Source: Ruegeria marisrubri (GTDB lineage Bacteria > Pseudomonadota > Alphaproteobacteria > Rhodobacterales > Rhodobacteraceae). From it: 64,000 bases of DNA. The position numbers and the translations under genes are program-made. Positions within the stretch are counted from its first letter, which is position 1, and every line of letters begins with the position of its first letter. Location of the stretch: NCBI RefSeq assembly GCF_001507595.1, contig NZ_LQBQ01000004.1, positions 1 to 64,000 on the forward strand, written 5' to 3'. Positions 9,773 to 19,298 of this stretch are shown here, in pieces. Under the pieces are notes generated by a model. That model did not search any database. It worked only from the letters and a program-made list of their open reading frames with translations, and was not told the origin of the DNA.

Positions 9773-10693
9773 TCAGGCCTTGGGCGATTGCCCCAAGGAC
9801 AGGGTGTGGTCGCGCAACCACGCCATGAAGCCGCGGGGGTCGCGCTCCAGAAGTTTCATGTCCTCGTCCGGGATCGGCTCGCCGATGACCGGTGATTGCG
9901 GCTTGTTGCAGGATCTGACGATTTCGTGCAGCAGCAATCCCTGCCGCAGGATCGGAGAAAGCTTGTTCGCGATCTGATACCAGCGGGAGTTCGATCCGGG
10001 GAAAAAGATGGGCACGACGCGCGCGCCGGATCGCCTGATCATCTTGGCGGTAAAGACGTTCCAGTCGCGTTCAAGCGCGGGTCCGAACCATGTGTCCGAA
10101 GACATCACCACCCCCGAGGGGAACAAGGCGACGACGCCACCATCGCCAAGATGCGCCATGGCCTTGCTGCGCATTTCCAGCATCTTCGCCTGCGCTTCGG
10201 GATCGTGAGGGAACGGAACGGGGATCATGAACGAGGTCGCCGCCTCGTCGAGACCGGTCAGGACCGAGCGCGTGAGAATCCGGTAATCCTGACGCACCCG
10301 ACCGATCAGTTCGGCCAGGATCATGCCGTCCACCATGCCGTGCGGATGGTTCGCCACCACCACGACCGGGCCCTCTTTTGGGATATGCGCGATCTGTTCC
10401 GCCGGCGTCAGAAGGTCGATCCCCATGGTCTCCAGCGCGCCGCCCCAGAACTTCTGCCCCCGGTAATGTTCGTTCTTCTTCTCGAACTGGCTGACCATCC
10501 GAAGAATGGTCAGCTTGCCGGTGCACCATTCGATGGCGCGGATCGCCGTCGCAGTCCACGCGTCATCGAAAGAATTCGCATAGGTCAGGGTCCGGCGATC
10601 GTAGATCTCGCCCTGCGTTCCGGTGTCACCCACCATCGAACCAGCTTTGCTGTTATCCGCGGTTTCAGCCAATTCTTGGTCTTCCAGTTTCAA
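9773..10693 (-). CDS. Lysophospholipid acyltransferase family protein
   Basis: Up to 306 residues. It resembles PlsC-type acyltransferases that acylate lysolipids at the inner membrane. The acceptor motif is NHPHGMVDG, where His and Asp are five residues apart instead of the canonical four, as in an LPLAT subgroup. A later FPSGVVMSSD corresponds to the second acyltransferase block. The longest frame starts with TTG at 10693, 20 bp after the HPr stop; an ATG at 10636 is an alternative. Neither has a clear ribosome-binding site. It is the last gene of the PTS cluster. Confidence 0.75.
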   Translation of the reverse strand: MKLEDQELAETADNSKAGSMVGDTGTQGEIYDRRTLTYANSFDDAWTATAIRAIEWCTGKLTILRMVSQFEKKNEHYRGQKFWGGALETMGIDLLTPAEQIAHIPKEGPVVVVANHPHGMVDGMILAELIGRVRQDYRILTRSVLTGLDEAATSFMIPVPFPHDPEAQAKMLEMRSKAMAHLGDGGVVALFPSGVVMSSDTWFGPALERDWNVFTAKMIRRSGARVVPIFFPGSNSRWYQIANKLSPILRQGLLLHEIVRSCNKPQSPVIGEPIPDEDMKLLERDPRGFMAWLRDHTLSLGQSPKA

Positions 10694-10713
10694 GTTTCAC
10701 ACGGACGGTCGGC

Positions 10714-10989
10714 TCAGTAGCTTTCCCCGAACTTTTCGTTCACCAAGGTTTCAAGCGCATCCGCCAGCGCCTCAGCATCTGGCCCCGAGGTCTCGACGTC
10801 AATAGTCGTGCCGCGCGACGCTGCCAACATCAAAAGACCCATTATGCTGTCTCCGGACGCCGAAAGCCCGTCTTTTGACACCTCTGCCGTGGCGTCAAAG
10901 CCCTCGACGACCTCTACGAGCTTGGCCGAAGCCCGGGCATGCAGGCCCTTTTCGTTGATTATCTTCAGACGGCGGGTGGCCATGTCCAT
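10714..10989 (-). CDS. HPr family phosphocarrier protein
   Basis: A 91-residue small phosphocarrier. The phosphorylatable His lies in GLHARASAKLVE and the HprK target Ser in SIMGLLMLAA, so both control sites are intact. It receives phosphate from EI (not in the window) and passes it to the EIIA encoded just upstream. An ATG at 10983 (MATRRLKI) is equally possible. A TTG at 11004 overlaps the EIIA stop but would add an unlikely prefix. With hprK and rapZ nearby and no sugar permease, this is a regulatory PTS. Confidence 0.92.
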   Translation of the reverse strand: MDMATRRLKIINEKGLHARASAKLVEVVEGFDATAEVSKDGLSASGDSIMGLLMLAASRGTTIDVETSGPDAEALADALETLVNEKFGESY

Positions 10990-11000
10990 AAAGTCCGCTC

Positions 11001-11393
11001 TCAATCCAATGTTACGTTTTGCGTGTTGATGTATTTTCGGCCGGCCTCCATCGCCTGGCGAACGGCCTCACCTACGGGAAGGTCGCGGCTCTTGGCCAAC
11101 TTGATGAGCATCGGCAGGTTGGCACCATAGAGGATGCGGCGATCGGGCGGCGCGCAGGCAAGAAGGCTCAGGTTTGACGGGCTTCCCCCGAACAGATCCG
11201 TCACCACGACGACACCGTCACCGGTATCCACCTGATCCGCGGCGGCGCATATCTCGCGCTGCTTTGCCTCACGGTCGTGGTCGGCCTCGATCGACACAGC
11301 CACCAGCCCGGGTTGCTGGCCCACGACATGCTGCATGGCCGCCAGGTACTCCTTGGCCAGCCCACCATGCGCTACGATCACGATCCCGATCAA
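11001..11393 (-). CDS. PTS EIIA component, mannose/fructose type (regulatory)
   Basis: A 130-residue EIIA-Man-like protein. The active His9 is in VAHGGLAKEYL, and the VVVTDLFGGSPSN segment is characteristic. The frame starts with TTG at 11393, overlapping the rapZ stop by TTGA, which implies coupled translation. No EIIB, EIIC or EIID lies nearby, so the protein probably signals by its phosphorylation state and does not transport sugar. In rhizobia the equivalent protein works with HPr and HprK next to ChvGI. Confidence 0.9.
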   Translation of the reverse strand: MIGIVIVAHGGLAKEYLAAMQHVVGQQPGLVAVSIEADHDREAKQREICAAADQVDTGDGVVVVTDLFGGSPSNLSLLACAPPDRRILYGANLPMLIKLAKSRDLPVGEAVRQAMEAGRKYINTQNVTLD

Positions 11394-12271
11394 TCCGGCC
11401 TCACCTTCGCCAAACGGCGCTCAATTTCGCGGTGCCTTATTGACACCTGCTGCCCCCCTTCCGCAAGGGCCTTTGCGATGGTTTCCGCCAAGGACACCGA
11501 ACGGTGCTGGCCTCCGGTGCAGCCGAAGGCCACCGACAGATGCGCTTTGCCTTCGGCCCGGAAGGCCGGCAACAGAAGCTTCAAAAGCTCCACGACCCTT
11601 TCCACGAATGGTTCGTAATTCGGGTCGCTCTGAATATAGGCGGCCACGTCCGGGTTTCGACCGTCGGCCTCGCGCAGTTCGGGTTTCCAGTATGGGTTGG
11701 CCAGAAACCGGCAGTCGAACACCATGTCCAGCCCGCGCGGCAAGCCCCGCTTGTAGGAGAAGGACTCGACCGAGACCGCCAGGTGCCGGCCGCCTTCGGG
11801 TGCGAACCATCTTTCGATCTCTTCCCGCAGCTGGTGCACGTTCAGGTTGCTGGTATCGATCAACGTGTCGGCGATCTCGCGTATCGGCTGCAGCAGCTCT
11901 TTTTCCTGCCGGATTCCCACCTCGGGGCTTGCTTCGGGTGCCATAGGATGCCGGCGGCGGGTTTCCGAGAACCGGCGCAGCAGGACGTCTTCGCTGCAGT
12001 CCAGGTAAAGGGTGGTCAGGTCGATCTCGGCCATCCGGCCGAGCCCGGCCACCAGTTCAAGGAAACCGATGGTCGAGAAATCCCGGTTGCGCGCGTCGAT
12101 GCCCAGCGCCATTGGGCGCTGCGGATCAGAGCCTTCGAGCAGACGGGTCAGCAACCCCATGGGCAGGTTGTCGATCGCCTCGAACCCCAGATCCTCGAGT
12201 ACGTGAATGGCGGTCGAACGCCCGGCGCCGGAAGGACCGGTGACCAAAACGATGCGCCTCTGGCTGCTCAT
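11390..12271 (-). CDS. rapZ: RNase adapter protein RapZ family
   Basis: A 293-residue P-loop protein. Walker A is GPSGAGRST near the N-terminus. The C-terminal domain contains VFDCRFLANPYW, FGCTGGQHRSV and the terminal region that in E. coli RapZ binds GlmZ/GlmY RNA. Here its target is unknown. The start at 12271 gives an ATGA overlap with hprK; the ATG at 12283 would overlap more. It sits inside the HprK-PTS cluster, as in other alphaproteobacteria. Confidence 0.93.
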   Translation of the reverse strand: MSSQRRIVLVTGPSGAGRSTAIHVLEDLGFEAIDNLPMGLLTRLLEGSDPQRPMALGIDARNRDFSTIGFLELVAGLGRMAEIDLTTLYLDCSEDVLLRRFSETRRRHPMAPEASPEVGIRQEKELLQPIREIADTLIDTSNLNVHQLREEIERWFAPEGGRHLAVSVESFSYKRGLPRGLDMVFDCRFLANPYWKPELREADGRNPDVAAYIQSDPNYEPFVERVVELLKLLLPAFRAEGKAHLSVAFGCTGGQHRSVSLAETIAKALAEGGQQVSIRHREIERRLAKVRPD

Positions 12272-12738
12272 GCGTTGGGCCATTCGGTTTCAACTCGCCC
12301 CATCTTGAGGAGCTGGATCAGGGATGCGGCGAAATGTGGTGCTTTGGCCGCGCGAAGCAAGGGAAAAGATTGTCTCAGCAGGCGGATTTCCCGCGGTTCG
12401 GGCAGGCGCGCCGTTTCGGCTTCGTCGAGATCTACCACGTATTCCAATGGAACAGGTCCGGCGTGACGCGCACGCAAAAGGCCGATGCCGCGCGCTTCGA
12501 TCAGGCCTGCAATGGCTTGCGGCGTGCGAGCCATCACTTGCCCTCCTTCGAGCCTAAGATCGACCCGGTCATCGGCCACCAGATCGGCCCCAAACGCCAT
12601 CAATTGCAGGGCAAGCTCGGATTTGCCCGATCCTGACTGCCCCACGATGAGGAGGGCCTTCCCATCCAGTGCAATGCAACTCGCATGAACGGTGGCACTA
12701 TCGAGATGTTCCGTCCCGATCAACGCATCCGCGCCCAT
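12268..12738 (-). CDS. hprK: HPr kinase/phosphorylase, short alphaproteobacterial form
   Basis: A 156-residue protein corresponding only to the C-terminal kinase domain of the ~310-residue Gram-positive HprK. Walker A is VGQSGSGKSELALQL, followed by ADDRVDL and the RGIGLL segment. It phosphorylates and dephosphorylates the regulatory Ser of HPr. It lies 3 bp after chvG and overlaps rapZ by 4 nt, linking the two-component system to the PTS. Confidence 0.93.
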   Translation of the reverse strand: MGADALIGTEHLDSATVHASCIALDGKALLIVGQSGSGKSELALQLMAFGADLVADDRVDLRLEGGQVMARTPQAIAGLIEARGIGLLRARHAGPVPLEYVVDLDEAETARLPEPREIRLLRQSFPLLRAAKAPHFAASLIQLLKMGRVETEWPNA

Positions 12739-12741
12739 GGC

Positions 12742-14490
12742 TCAGACCGGCAGGCCGACCACGAACCGCGCTCCCAGCGGGTCGGACGTGATGTCCGCCT
12801 CGGTCGGACGGATGTTCTCTGCCCAGATCACGCCGCCATGCGCTTCGACGATCTGCTTGGAGATCGCAAGACCCAGACCCGAGTTGTTTCCGAAATGCTC
12901 TGGCGGACGTTGCGAATAGAACCTCTTGAAGATCTTGGTAAGGGCCTGATCGGGAATGCCGGGGCCGGTATCCTCGACCACGACCAACACCCGGTTCGCG
13001 CGACGCCGCGCCCAGACCCGGATGGCGTCGCCCTCTTCGCAGAAGGAAATGGCGTTCGTGATCAGGTTCACGAAAACCTGCGCCAGACGCGCCTCGAGCC
13101 CGTTGATGATGATCGGGTCAGACGGCAGGTCGGTGATGTAGTCGATGCCCTTGGCCTTTGCATCCTCGCCCAGATACTGGCTGAGGTTCCTCAGCAGCTT
13201 CAACAGGTCGAAGGCCTGTTCGTCCTCCTTGACCAATTCCGCATCCAACCGGGAGGCGTTGGAGATGTCGCTGACCAGACGGTCGAGGCGACGCACGTCA
13301 TGTTCGATCACCTCCAGCAGCTTTTCGCGCTGATCGTCGCGCTTGACGACGCGCAGCGTTCCGACGGCGGACTGCAGGCTTGCCAGCGGGTTCTTGATCT
13401 CGTGCGCGACGTCCGCGGCGAATTGCTCGTTGCTGTCGATCCGATTGTAGAGCGCGGAAACCATGCTCCGAAGCGCCTTGCTCAGGCGTCCGATTTCGTC
13501 CGGGCGCGCGCTCAGGTCCGGGATCCGAATGCGGCCCGCGCTGAAATGCCGGGCGCCGCGGTCGTTGCCCATTTCGGCGGCGGCAGCCAGATCTGCCAGC
13601 GGGTTGGCGATGGTCGAAGCCAGAACGAGGCTCAATCCGATCGAAACCAGCAGCGCGACGACGAACATCTGCAGCACCCGCTCCTGCTCCTGGCGTGTCA
13701 GCGCGTCAATCTCCCCTGCGGGCCCCGCCATCGCCACGACACCAATGGGCACACCATCCTGCAAGAGCGGAGTCGTCGCTACGATGACGGTTTCGCCTTC
13801 GGCATCCGAGATCGCCTGCACTTGCGCCTCACCCTTGAGGGCCGCCGGCACCATCGCCTTCATCTGATCGGCCAGCGGGGGCGACAGATCTTTCGGAGCG
13901 CCGCTGAAGACCGAGGAAACCCCGGTCCAGACGACGTTCAGGCCGTCGCTGATGATCGTGCGCCCGTCATCCGGATTGCCCAGCGTTGTCAGCGCAGGGA
14001 CACGGCCCGCGCCTTTCGTCCATCCGACCAGGTTTCCGGACAGGTCGAACACAAAAACCTCGACCCCGTCCCGCAGGCCCAGTACCGCGAGAGTTTCCTT
14101 GACGTCGATGCCGTCGCCCGTGGTCAGATTGGTCGGAGAGCCATCCCGGATCTGCGCCTCGAACACATTGCTGACCAGTTCCACTTCCCCGGCCAACGCC
14201 CGCGCCCGCTGCAGAACCTGCTCATCACGGGAATTGTCGAGATACAGAAGCCCCGCAACGAGGATGAACAATGCGATCAGGTTGAAGACAATGATCTTCC
14301 GCGTCAGCGGCGAGCGGCGCAACAGGAACATCCCGCGTCGCGCCCGCCTGGCGCGCAGCTTCGCCGTTTCCGGGTCGTGAGGTGCAACCCAGTCGTCACC
14401 CAGAACGACGTCGCCGTCGCTTGGTCCGCTTGTTGATCCGGTGTCGCGCAAGAAAACCCTTTCGTCCGCCTTCGTCAGAAGACCGATCAT
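12742..14490 (-). CDS. chvG: Sensor histidine kinase ChvG
   Basis: A 582-residue membrane kinase. A basic cytoplasmic N-terminus leads to the first membrane helix (about residues 66-84). A periplasmic sensor domain of ~185 residues follows, then a second helix ([15 protein letters not shown]), a HAMP region, the H-box [14 protein letters not shown], the N-box VNLITNAI and the G-boxes EDTGPGIP and [10 protein letters not shown]. All catalytic boxes are intact. In Agrobacterium/Sinorhizobium, ChvG senses acid or envelope stress. It overlaps chvI by 4 nt. Confidence 0.95.
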   Translation of the reverse strand: MIGLLTKADERVFLRDTGSTSGPSDGDVVLGDDWVAPHDPETAKLRARRARRGMFLLRRSPLTRKIIVFNLIALFILVAGLLYLDNSRDEQVLQRARALAGEVELVSNVFEAQIRDGSPTNLTTGDGIDVKETLAVLGLRDGVEVFVFDLSGNLVGWTKGAGRVPALTTLGNPDDGRTIISDGLNVVWTGVSSVFSGAPKDLSPPLADQMKAMVPAALKGEAQVQAISDAEGETVIVATTPLLQDGVPIGVVAMAGPAGEIDALTRQEQERVLQMFVVALLVSIGLSLVLASTIANPLADLAAAAEMGNDRGARHFSAGRIRIPDLSARPDEIGRLSKALRSMVSALYNRIDSNEQFAADVAHEIKNPLASLQSAVGTLRVVKRDDQREKLLEVIEHDVRRLDRLVSDISNASRLDAELVKEDEQAFDLLKLLRNLSQYLGEDAKAKGIDYITDLPSDPIIINGLEARLAQVFVNLITNAISFCEEGDAIRVWARRRANRVLVVVEDTGPGIPDQALTKIFKRFYSQRPPEHFGNNSGLGLAISKQIVEAHGGVIWAENIRPTEADITSDPLGARFVVGLPV

Positions 14491-15191
14491 TCCTCGTTAT
14501 ATCTATACCCGATTCCGTACAGTGTTTCGATCGCGGAAAATTCCGGGTCGGCAGTACGCATCTTCTTGCGAAGGCGCTTGATGTGGCTGTCGATGGTCCG
14601 GTCATCCACGTAAACCTGATCGTCATAGGCCACGTCCATCAGCTGATCGCGGCTTTTCACGAAACCCGGCCGCTGGGCCAACGCCTGCAACAGCAGGAAC
14701 TCGGTAACCGTCAGCGACACGTCGATGCCCTTCCAACTGACCGCGTGGCGCAATGGGTCCATGCGCAGGTGGCCGCGCTCCATCACTTTGGCTTCGCCGA
14801 CCCCGGAACTGCCTGTATCGGTTGCGTTCGCCTCCTGCCGCCGCAGCAGCGCCCGGATGCGCTCGACCAGAAGCCTTTGTGAAAACGGCTTCTTGACGTA
14901 GTCGTCGGCCCCCATGCGCAACCCGAGAACCTCGTCGATCTCGTCATCCTTCGATGTCAGGAAGATCACGGGCATCTGGGATTTCTGCCGCAGTCGCTGC
15001 AACAGGTCCATGCCGTCCATTCTGGGCATCTTGATGTCCAGAACGGCCATGTCGGGAAGTTTCTTGTTGAAGGCGTCCAGCGCGGCCTGCCCGTCATTGT
15101 AGGTTTCTACCTCAAAGCCCTCGGCCTCGAGTGTCATGGATACGGACGTCAGGATGTTTCTGTCGTCATCCACCAGTGCAATCTTCGACAT
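14487..15191 (-). CDS. chvI: Response regulator ChvI (OmpR family)
   Basis: A 234-residue regulator. The receiver domain has the acidic DDD cluster in ALVDDDRNI, the phospho-acceptor Asp in [11 protein letters not shown] and the conserved Lys in DDYVKKPF. A winged-helix domain follows ([18 protein letters not shown]... [15 protein letters not shown]). The start at 15191 ([10 protein letters not shown]) is clear; upstream codons do not belong. It is divergent from pckA with 355 bp between them, and in Agrobacterium and Sinorhizobium ChvI is known to affect the neighbouring pckA. Confidence 0.95.
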   Translation of the reverse strand: MSKIALVDDDRNILTSVSMTLEAEGFEVETYNDGQAALDAFNKKLPDMAVLDIKMPRMDGMDLLQRLRQKSQMPVIFLTSKDDEIDEVLGLRMGADDYVKKPFSQRLLVERIRALLRRQEANATDTGSSGVGEAKVMERGHLRMDPLRHAVSWKGIDVSLTVTEFLLLQALAQRPGFVKSRDQLMDVAYDDQVYVDDRTIDSHIKRLRKKMRTADPEFSAIETLYGIGYRYNEE

Positions 15192-15546
15192 TTGGAATGC
15201 CCCTGTTACTGCTCTCGCTACTGCCCTGTCTTCGTTGTTTTTCAGGCATTCTTCCCCCTTTTGCGGCCGCGAATCAATCCATAACTGCGATTCGCCCGGA
15301 AACTGTGGCTTTAAATGAGACAAAAAAGCATTACCGGGAGCAGGATATGCGCCGCCCGAATGGGCAGGCTTTTCATGGTTGCGCTAAACTTTTGCTTGGT
15401 TGCGCTAACTGCGCCAAACCGTCCTGTTCACCTCCCGATTGACCATGATAAGACCCGCGCACCGGCCGGGTTGGAAGCCGGACAATCGCCCCAAGAGCGC
15501 ACGCGTCACGCAAAAGGTCGCAGCGCCGCCATAGGAGAAATATCGC
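15192..15546. promoter_or_regulatory. chvI-pckA divergent regulatory region
   Basis: A 355-bp non-coding region between divergent genes. It holds two direct repeats TGGTTGCGCTAA (15376-15387 and 15397-15408) and, before pckA, the ribosome-binding site ATAGGAG. The side near chvI is AT-richer. No small ORF is convincing. Confidence 0.8.
15376..15408 (+). repeat. Direct repeats TGGTTGCGCTAA, 21 bp apart
   Basis: Two identical 12-mers begin 21 bp apart, i.e. on the same face of the helix after two turns. This is a typical layout for a dimer-pair regulator site. The GCGCTAAC part resembles a LacI-family half-site, while direct-repeat spacing also suits an OmpR-type regulator such as ChvI. Confidence 0.75.
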
Positions 15547-17145
<1,599 letters not shown>

Positions 17146-17150
17146 ACCGG

Positions 17151-17168
17151 AGAGGCCAGAAGGCCTCT
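17151..17168 (+). terminator. Terminator hairpin after pckA
   Basis: AGAGGCC/GGCCTCT with a 4-nt loop, six bases after the stop codon. A TTCGTCGCATTTT tail gives a weak T-rich 3' end. Confidence 0.65.
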
Positions 17169-17520
17169 TCGTCGCATTTTGCCCCGGGTTTCTGGCTTTT
17201 CGACGGTCTGCCAACCTGTCGAATTGGGGGTAAATGCACATACAAATTCGTTGATTTCGGAGCCATCCCGCGATAGACACTCCTCCCATTGAACCATAGA
17301 ACCCGGCGCTTTGACGTCGGGTTCGCGCTGAATGACAATCTCTGGACTGCAGATGCCCACTCACTCTACATCCGCAACTCAGCGAGCTTGGAACAGTTTC
17401 AGCGCTAGAACCGGCTGGCTCTCGTGATGCTTGGGTTTCACGCAGGCCAGCCATGTATCCGCGCATCTCTTGGAGGACGAAAGGCAGAGAGCGCCCAACA
17501 AAAAGGCAAGTGTTGATAGT
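17169..17520. other. Non-coding gap with one hairpin
   Basis: About 350 bp without a supportable gene. It contains an imperfect 9-bp stem at 17300-17323 (AACCCGGCG/CGTCGGGTT, one G-T pair, 6-nt loop) not followed by a T-run, and an AT-richer stretch before the gene at 17521. I see no promoter I would trust. Confidence 0.5.
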
Positions 17521-17814
17521 ATGACCGAAATCTCGAAACTCGCAGAACTTCGCAAACTCATGCAGAGCATGGAACGGACCTTGCGATTGGAAGGGCTGTC
17601 TCCGGTCGAGCGCGACATCTACTATGCCGCCGGTGAACTGTCCAAAACCGAAGAGGAGGTGCGGACCTTCGGCCTGATCGAACACACGCTGGTCAAGGAC
17701 GTGTCTCGTCCGACCTTTTTCCGGGCCCTGAAATCCCTGGTTCGCAAGGGGTATCTGTCCCAGAGCAGCACTGCCAACCGGGGGCGCTACATCGTGCATG
17801 CCCCAGGCAAGTAA
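17521..17814 (+). CDS. Small winged-helix-like protein
   Basis: A 97-residue protein starting MTEISKLAELRKLMQSM. The C-terminal half (RPTFFRALKSLVRKGYL followed by NRGRYIV) reads as a helix-turn-helix with a beta wing, like MarR/ROK-type DNA-binding domains. The N-terminal half is helical. I do not recognise the family. A longer frame from 17431 exists but has poor coding character. It probably regulates a neighbour or acts as a small transcription factor. The downstream gene starts 29 bp later, so the two may be one operon. Confidence 0.65.
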   Translation: MTEISKLAELRKLMQSMERTLRLEGLSPVERDIYYAAGELSKTEEEVRTFGLIEHTLVKDVSRPTFFRALKSLVRKGYLSQSSTANRGRYIVHAPGK

Positions 17815-17843
17815 ACGCTTCACCTTGGTCGCTGTTTAAGTCA

Positions 17844-18386
17844 TTGCGCTCGCTGATTTCGGATACGTTCTGGGCCTCTCTGGCCTATGTGGTTGCATCA
17901 ATTCTGACCTTCGAAGTGTTGATGCCGCTGCAGAATGCGTTTTTCCCGGAATTTGCGAGCCGGGCGAGCCTGCTGTTCCTGCCACACGGCGTGCGGGTCC
18001 TCGCGGCTTGGCTGATGGGATGGCGCGCCGTGATCGCATTGCTGCCTGGGGTATTCATCGTCTTTGCCTATCTCGGCGGGGCCGATGTATTTCTGCCAAG
18101 CCGTCTGCAATCCATCTTTGTCGCCGTGGTTTCAGCGCCGGCCGTGTTTCATGTTCTCAAAGTGCTGGGATGGGATCTTTTCCCTCGGCCCGACCGCGCC
18201 CCCTGCTGGGCCTGCGTCATGGTGGCGGGCGTGCTGTCGTCGATCCTGCTGTCCGTCACGACCAACATGGCCTTCGGCAGCGAACCGAGCGCGTATTTCG
18301 CCTTTCTCATCGGCGATACGTTCGGGCTGCTTTTTCTGATGCTGGGGCTTTTCTATGCCTTTCGCTTCATGCGTTCGGCCAACTGA
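17844..18386 (+). CDS. Integral membrane protein, MASE1-like
   Basis: A 180-residue protein with about five hydrophobic helices. The segment FLPHGVRVLAAWLMGW and a later SAPAVFHVL resemble the MASE1 sensor domain, which is normally fused to histidine kinases or diguanylate cyclases. Here it is alone, with no output domain. The frame opens with TTG at 17844, 29 bp after the winged-helix gene. I infer a sensor or scaffold role only weakly; an unrelated small transporter is possible. Confidence 0.6.
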   Translation: MRSLISDTFWASLAYVVASILTFEVLMPLQNAFFPEFASRASLLFLPHGVRVLAAWLMGWRAVIALLPGVFIVFAYLGGADVFLPSRLQSIFVAVVSAPAVFHVLKVLGWDLFPRPDRAPCWACVMVAGVLSSILLSVTTNMAFGSEPSAYFAFLIGDTFGLLFLMLGLFYAFRFMRSAN

Positions 18387-18390
18387 CGGA

Positions 18391-19149
18391 TCAGCCCATC
18401 AGTGACCGGCGAACCAGGTTGAGGCCGACAACCAGCAACACCACCAGGGTCGCCTTGCGGAAGGTCGTCTGCTCGATCCGATCATGCCACCGCAAGCCAA
18501 CCCACATCCCGATCATCGCGGGGGCGATCAGCACGGCCGAGAAGGGCGCCGTTTCCGCACGCAGGATGCCCGAGCCCAGATGGGCAAAGGTCAGGGCAAC
18601 CGCCCCCAGCCCATAGATCACCCCCTGGATCCGGATATGGTCGCGCTTGGGGGTGTCCAGCGCGGTCAGGTAGGCGACCGTCGGCGGCCCCCAAACCCCT
18701 GACATCCCGCCGACGAAACCGGCGACCGCACCCGCTGCGGCTTCGACGCGGAGCGATCTTTCCTGCAGAGAGAACTTCACCCCCAGCAACTGCATCAGGG
18801 CAAATGCGACCACGGGCAGTCCGATCATCAGCAGGAAGGTTGACGTGGGCACTCGCGTGATCAGCTGCGCACTGGTCAGCAGGAACAGCAGCCCCACCAG
18901 CAGAAACACCCGGAACCGGCGGATCGAGTCCAACGCCGCCTGGGGGCCTTCGCGCAGGGCCTGCACCGCGTTGGTGGCGAGCGTGGGCAGGATCAAACCC
19001 GCCAGCGCCAGTTCGGGTGGCAGGACCATGCTGAGGCCGGATATCAGGATCATGGGCATGGCGAACCCCACCAACCCCTTGACGCAACCGGCCAGTAGGG
19101 CGACGCCACAGGCCAGAGCCAGGTCTTGAGGGGAAAGGAGGGTGAACAT
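18391..19149 (-). CDS. TauE/SafE family sulfite or sulfonate exporter-like permease
   Basis: A 252-residue membrane protein with about eight hydrophobic helices. It shows the family's two internal repeats, each beginning with a glycine-rich segment: LLAGCVKGLVGFAMPM at the N-terminus and AAAGAVAGFVGGMSG after residue ~135. The family moves sulfite, sulfoacetate or other organic anions. The start at 19149 has AAAGGG seven bases upstream; an in-frame ATG at 19155 is too close to it. It converges with the MASE1-like gene (4-bp gap). Confidence 0.85.
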   Translation of the reverse strand: MFTLLSPQDLALACGVALLAGCVKGLVGFAMPMILISGLSMVLPPELALAGLILPTLATNAVQALREGPQAALDSIRRFRVFLLVGLLFLLTSAQLITRVPTSTFLLMIGLPVVAFALMQLLGVKFSLQERSLRVEAAAGAVAGFVGGMSGVWGPPTVAYLTALDTPKRDHIRIQGVIYGLGAVALTFAHLGSGILRAETAPFSAVLIAPAMIGMWVGLRWHDRIEQTTFRKATLVVLLVVGLNLVRRSLMG

Positions 19150-19298
19150 GGTCATACCCTTTCATATCACCCGAAATTTTCTCTGCACTGCAAAACCACG
19201 CAGGTAATTTTCGAACACTTTCAGGCATTGTTGCGAATTTTTGTTGCGCTGCATGTGCAAAATGATATGACCGTTGGACGCAAGAGAGGACCTGATTC

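Noticed and set aside
12685..14436. 583-residue plus-strand frame opposite chvG
   Set aside because: Antisense shadow; chvG has complete kinase boxes.
17300..17323. Terminator or riboregulator in the pckA downstream gap
   Set aside because: The imperfect 9-bp stem has no T-run and pckA already has a terminator at 17151.
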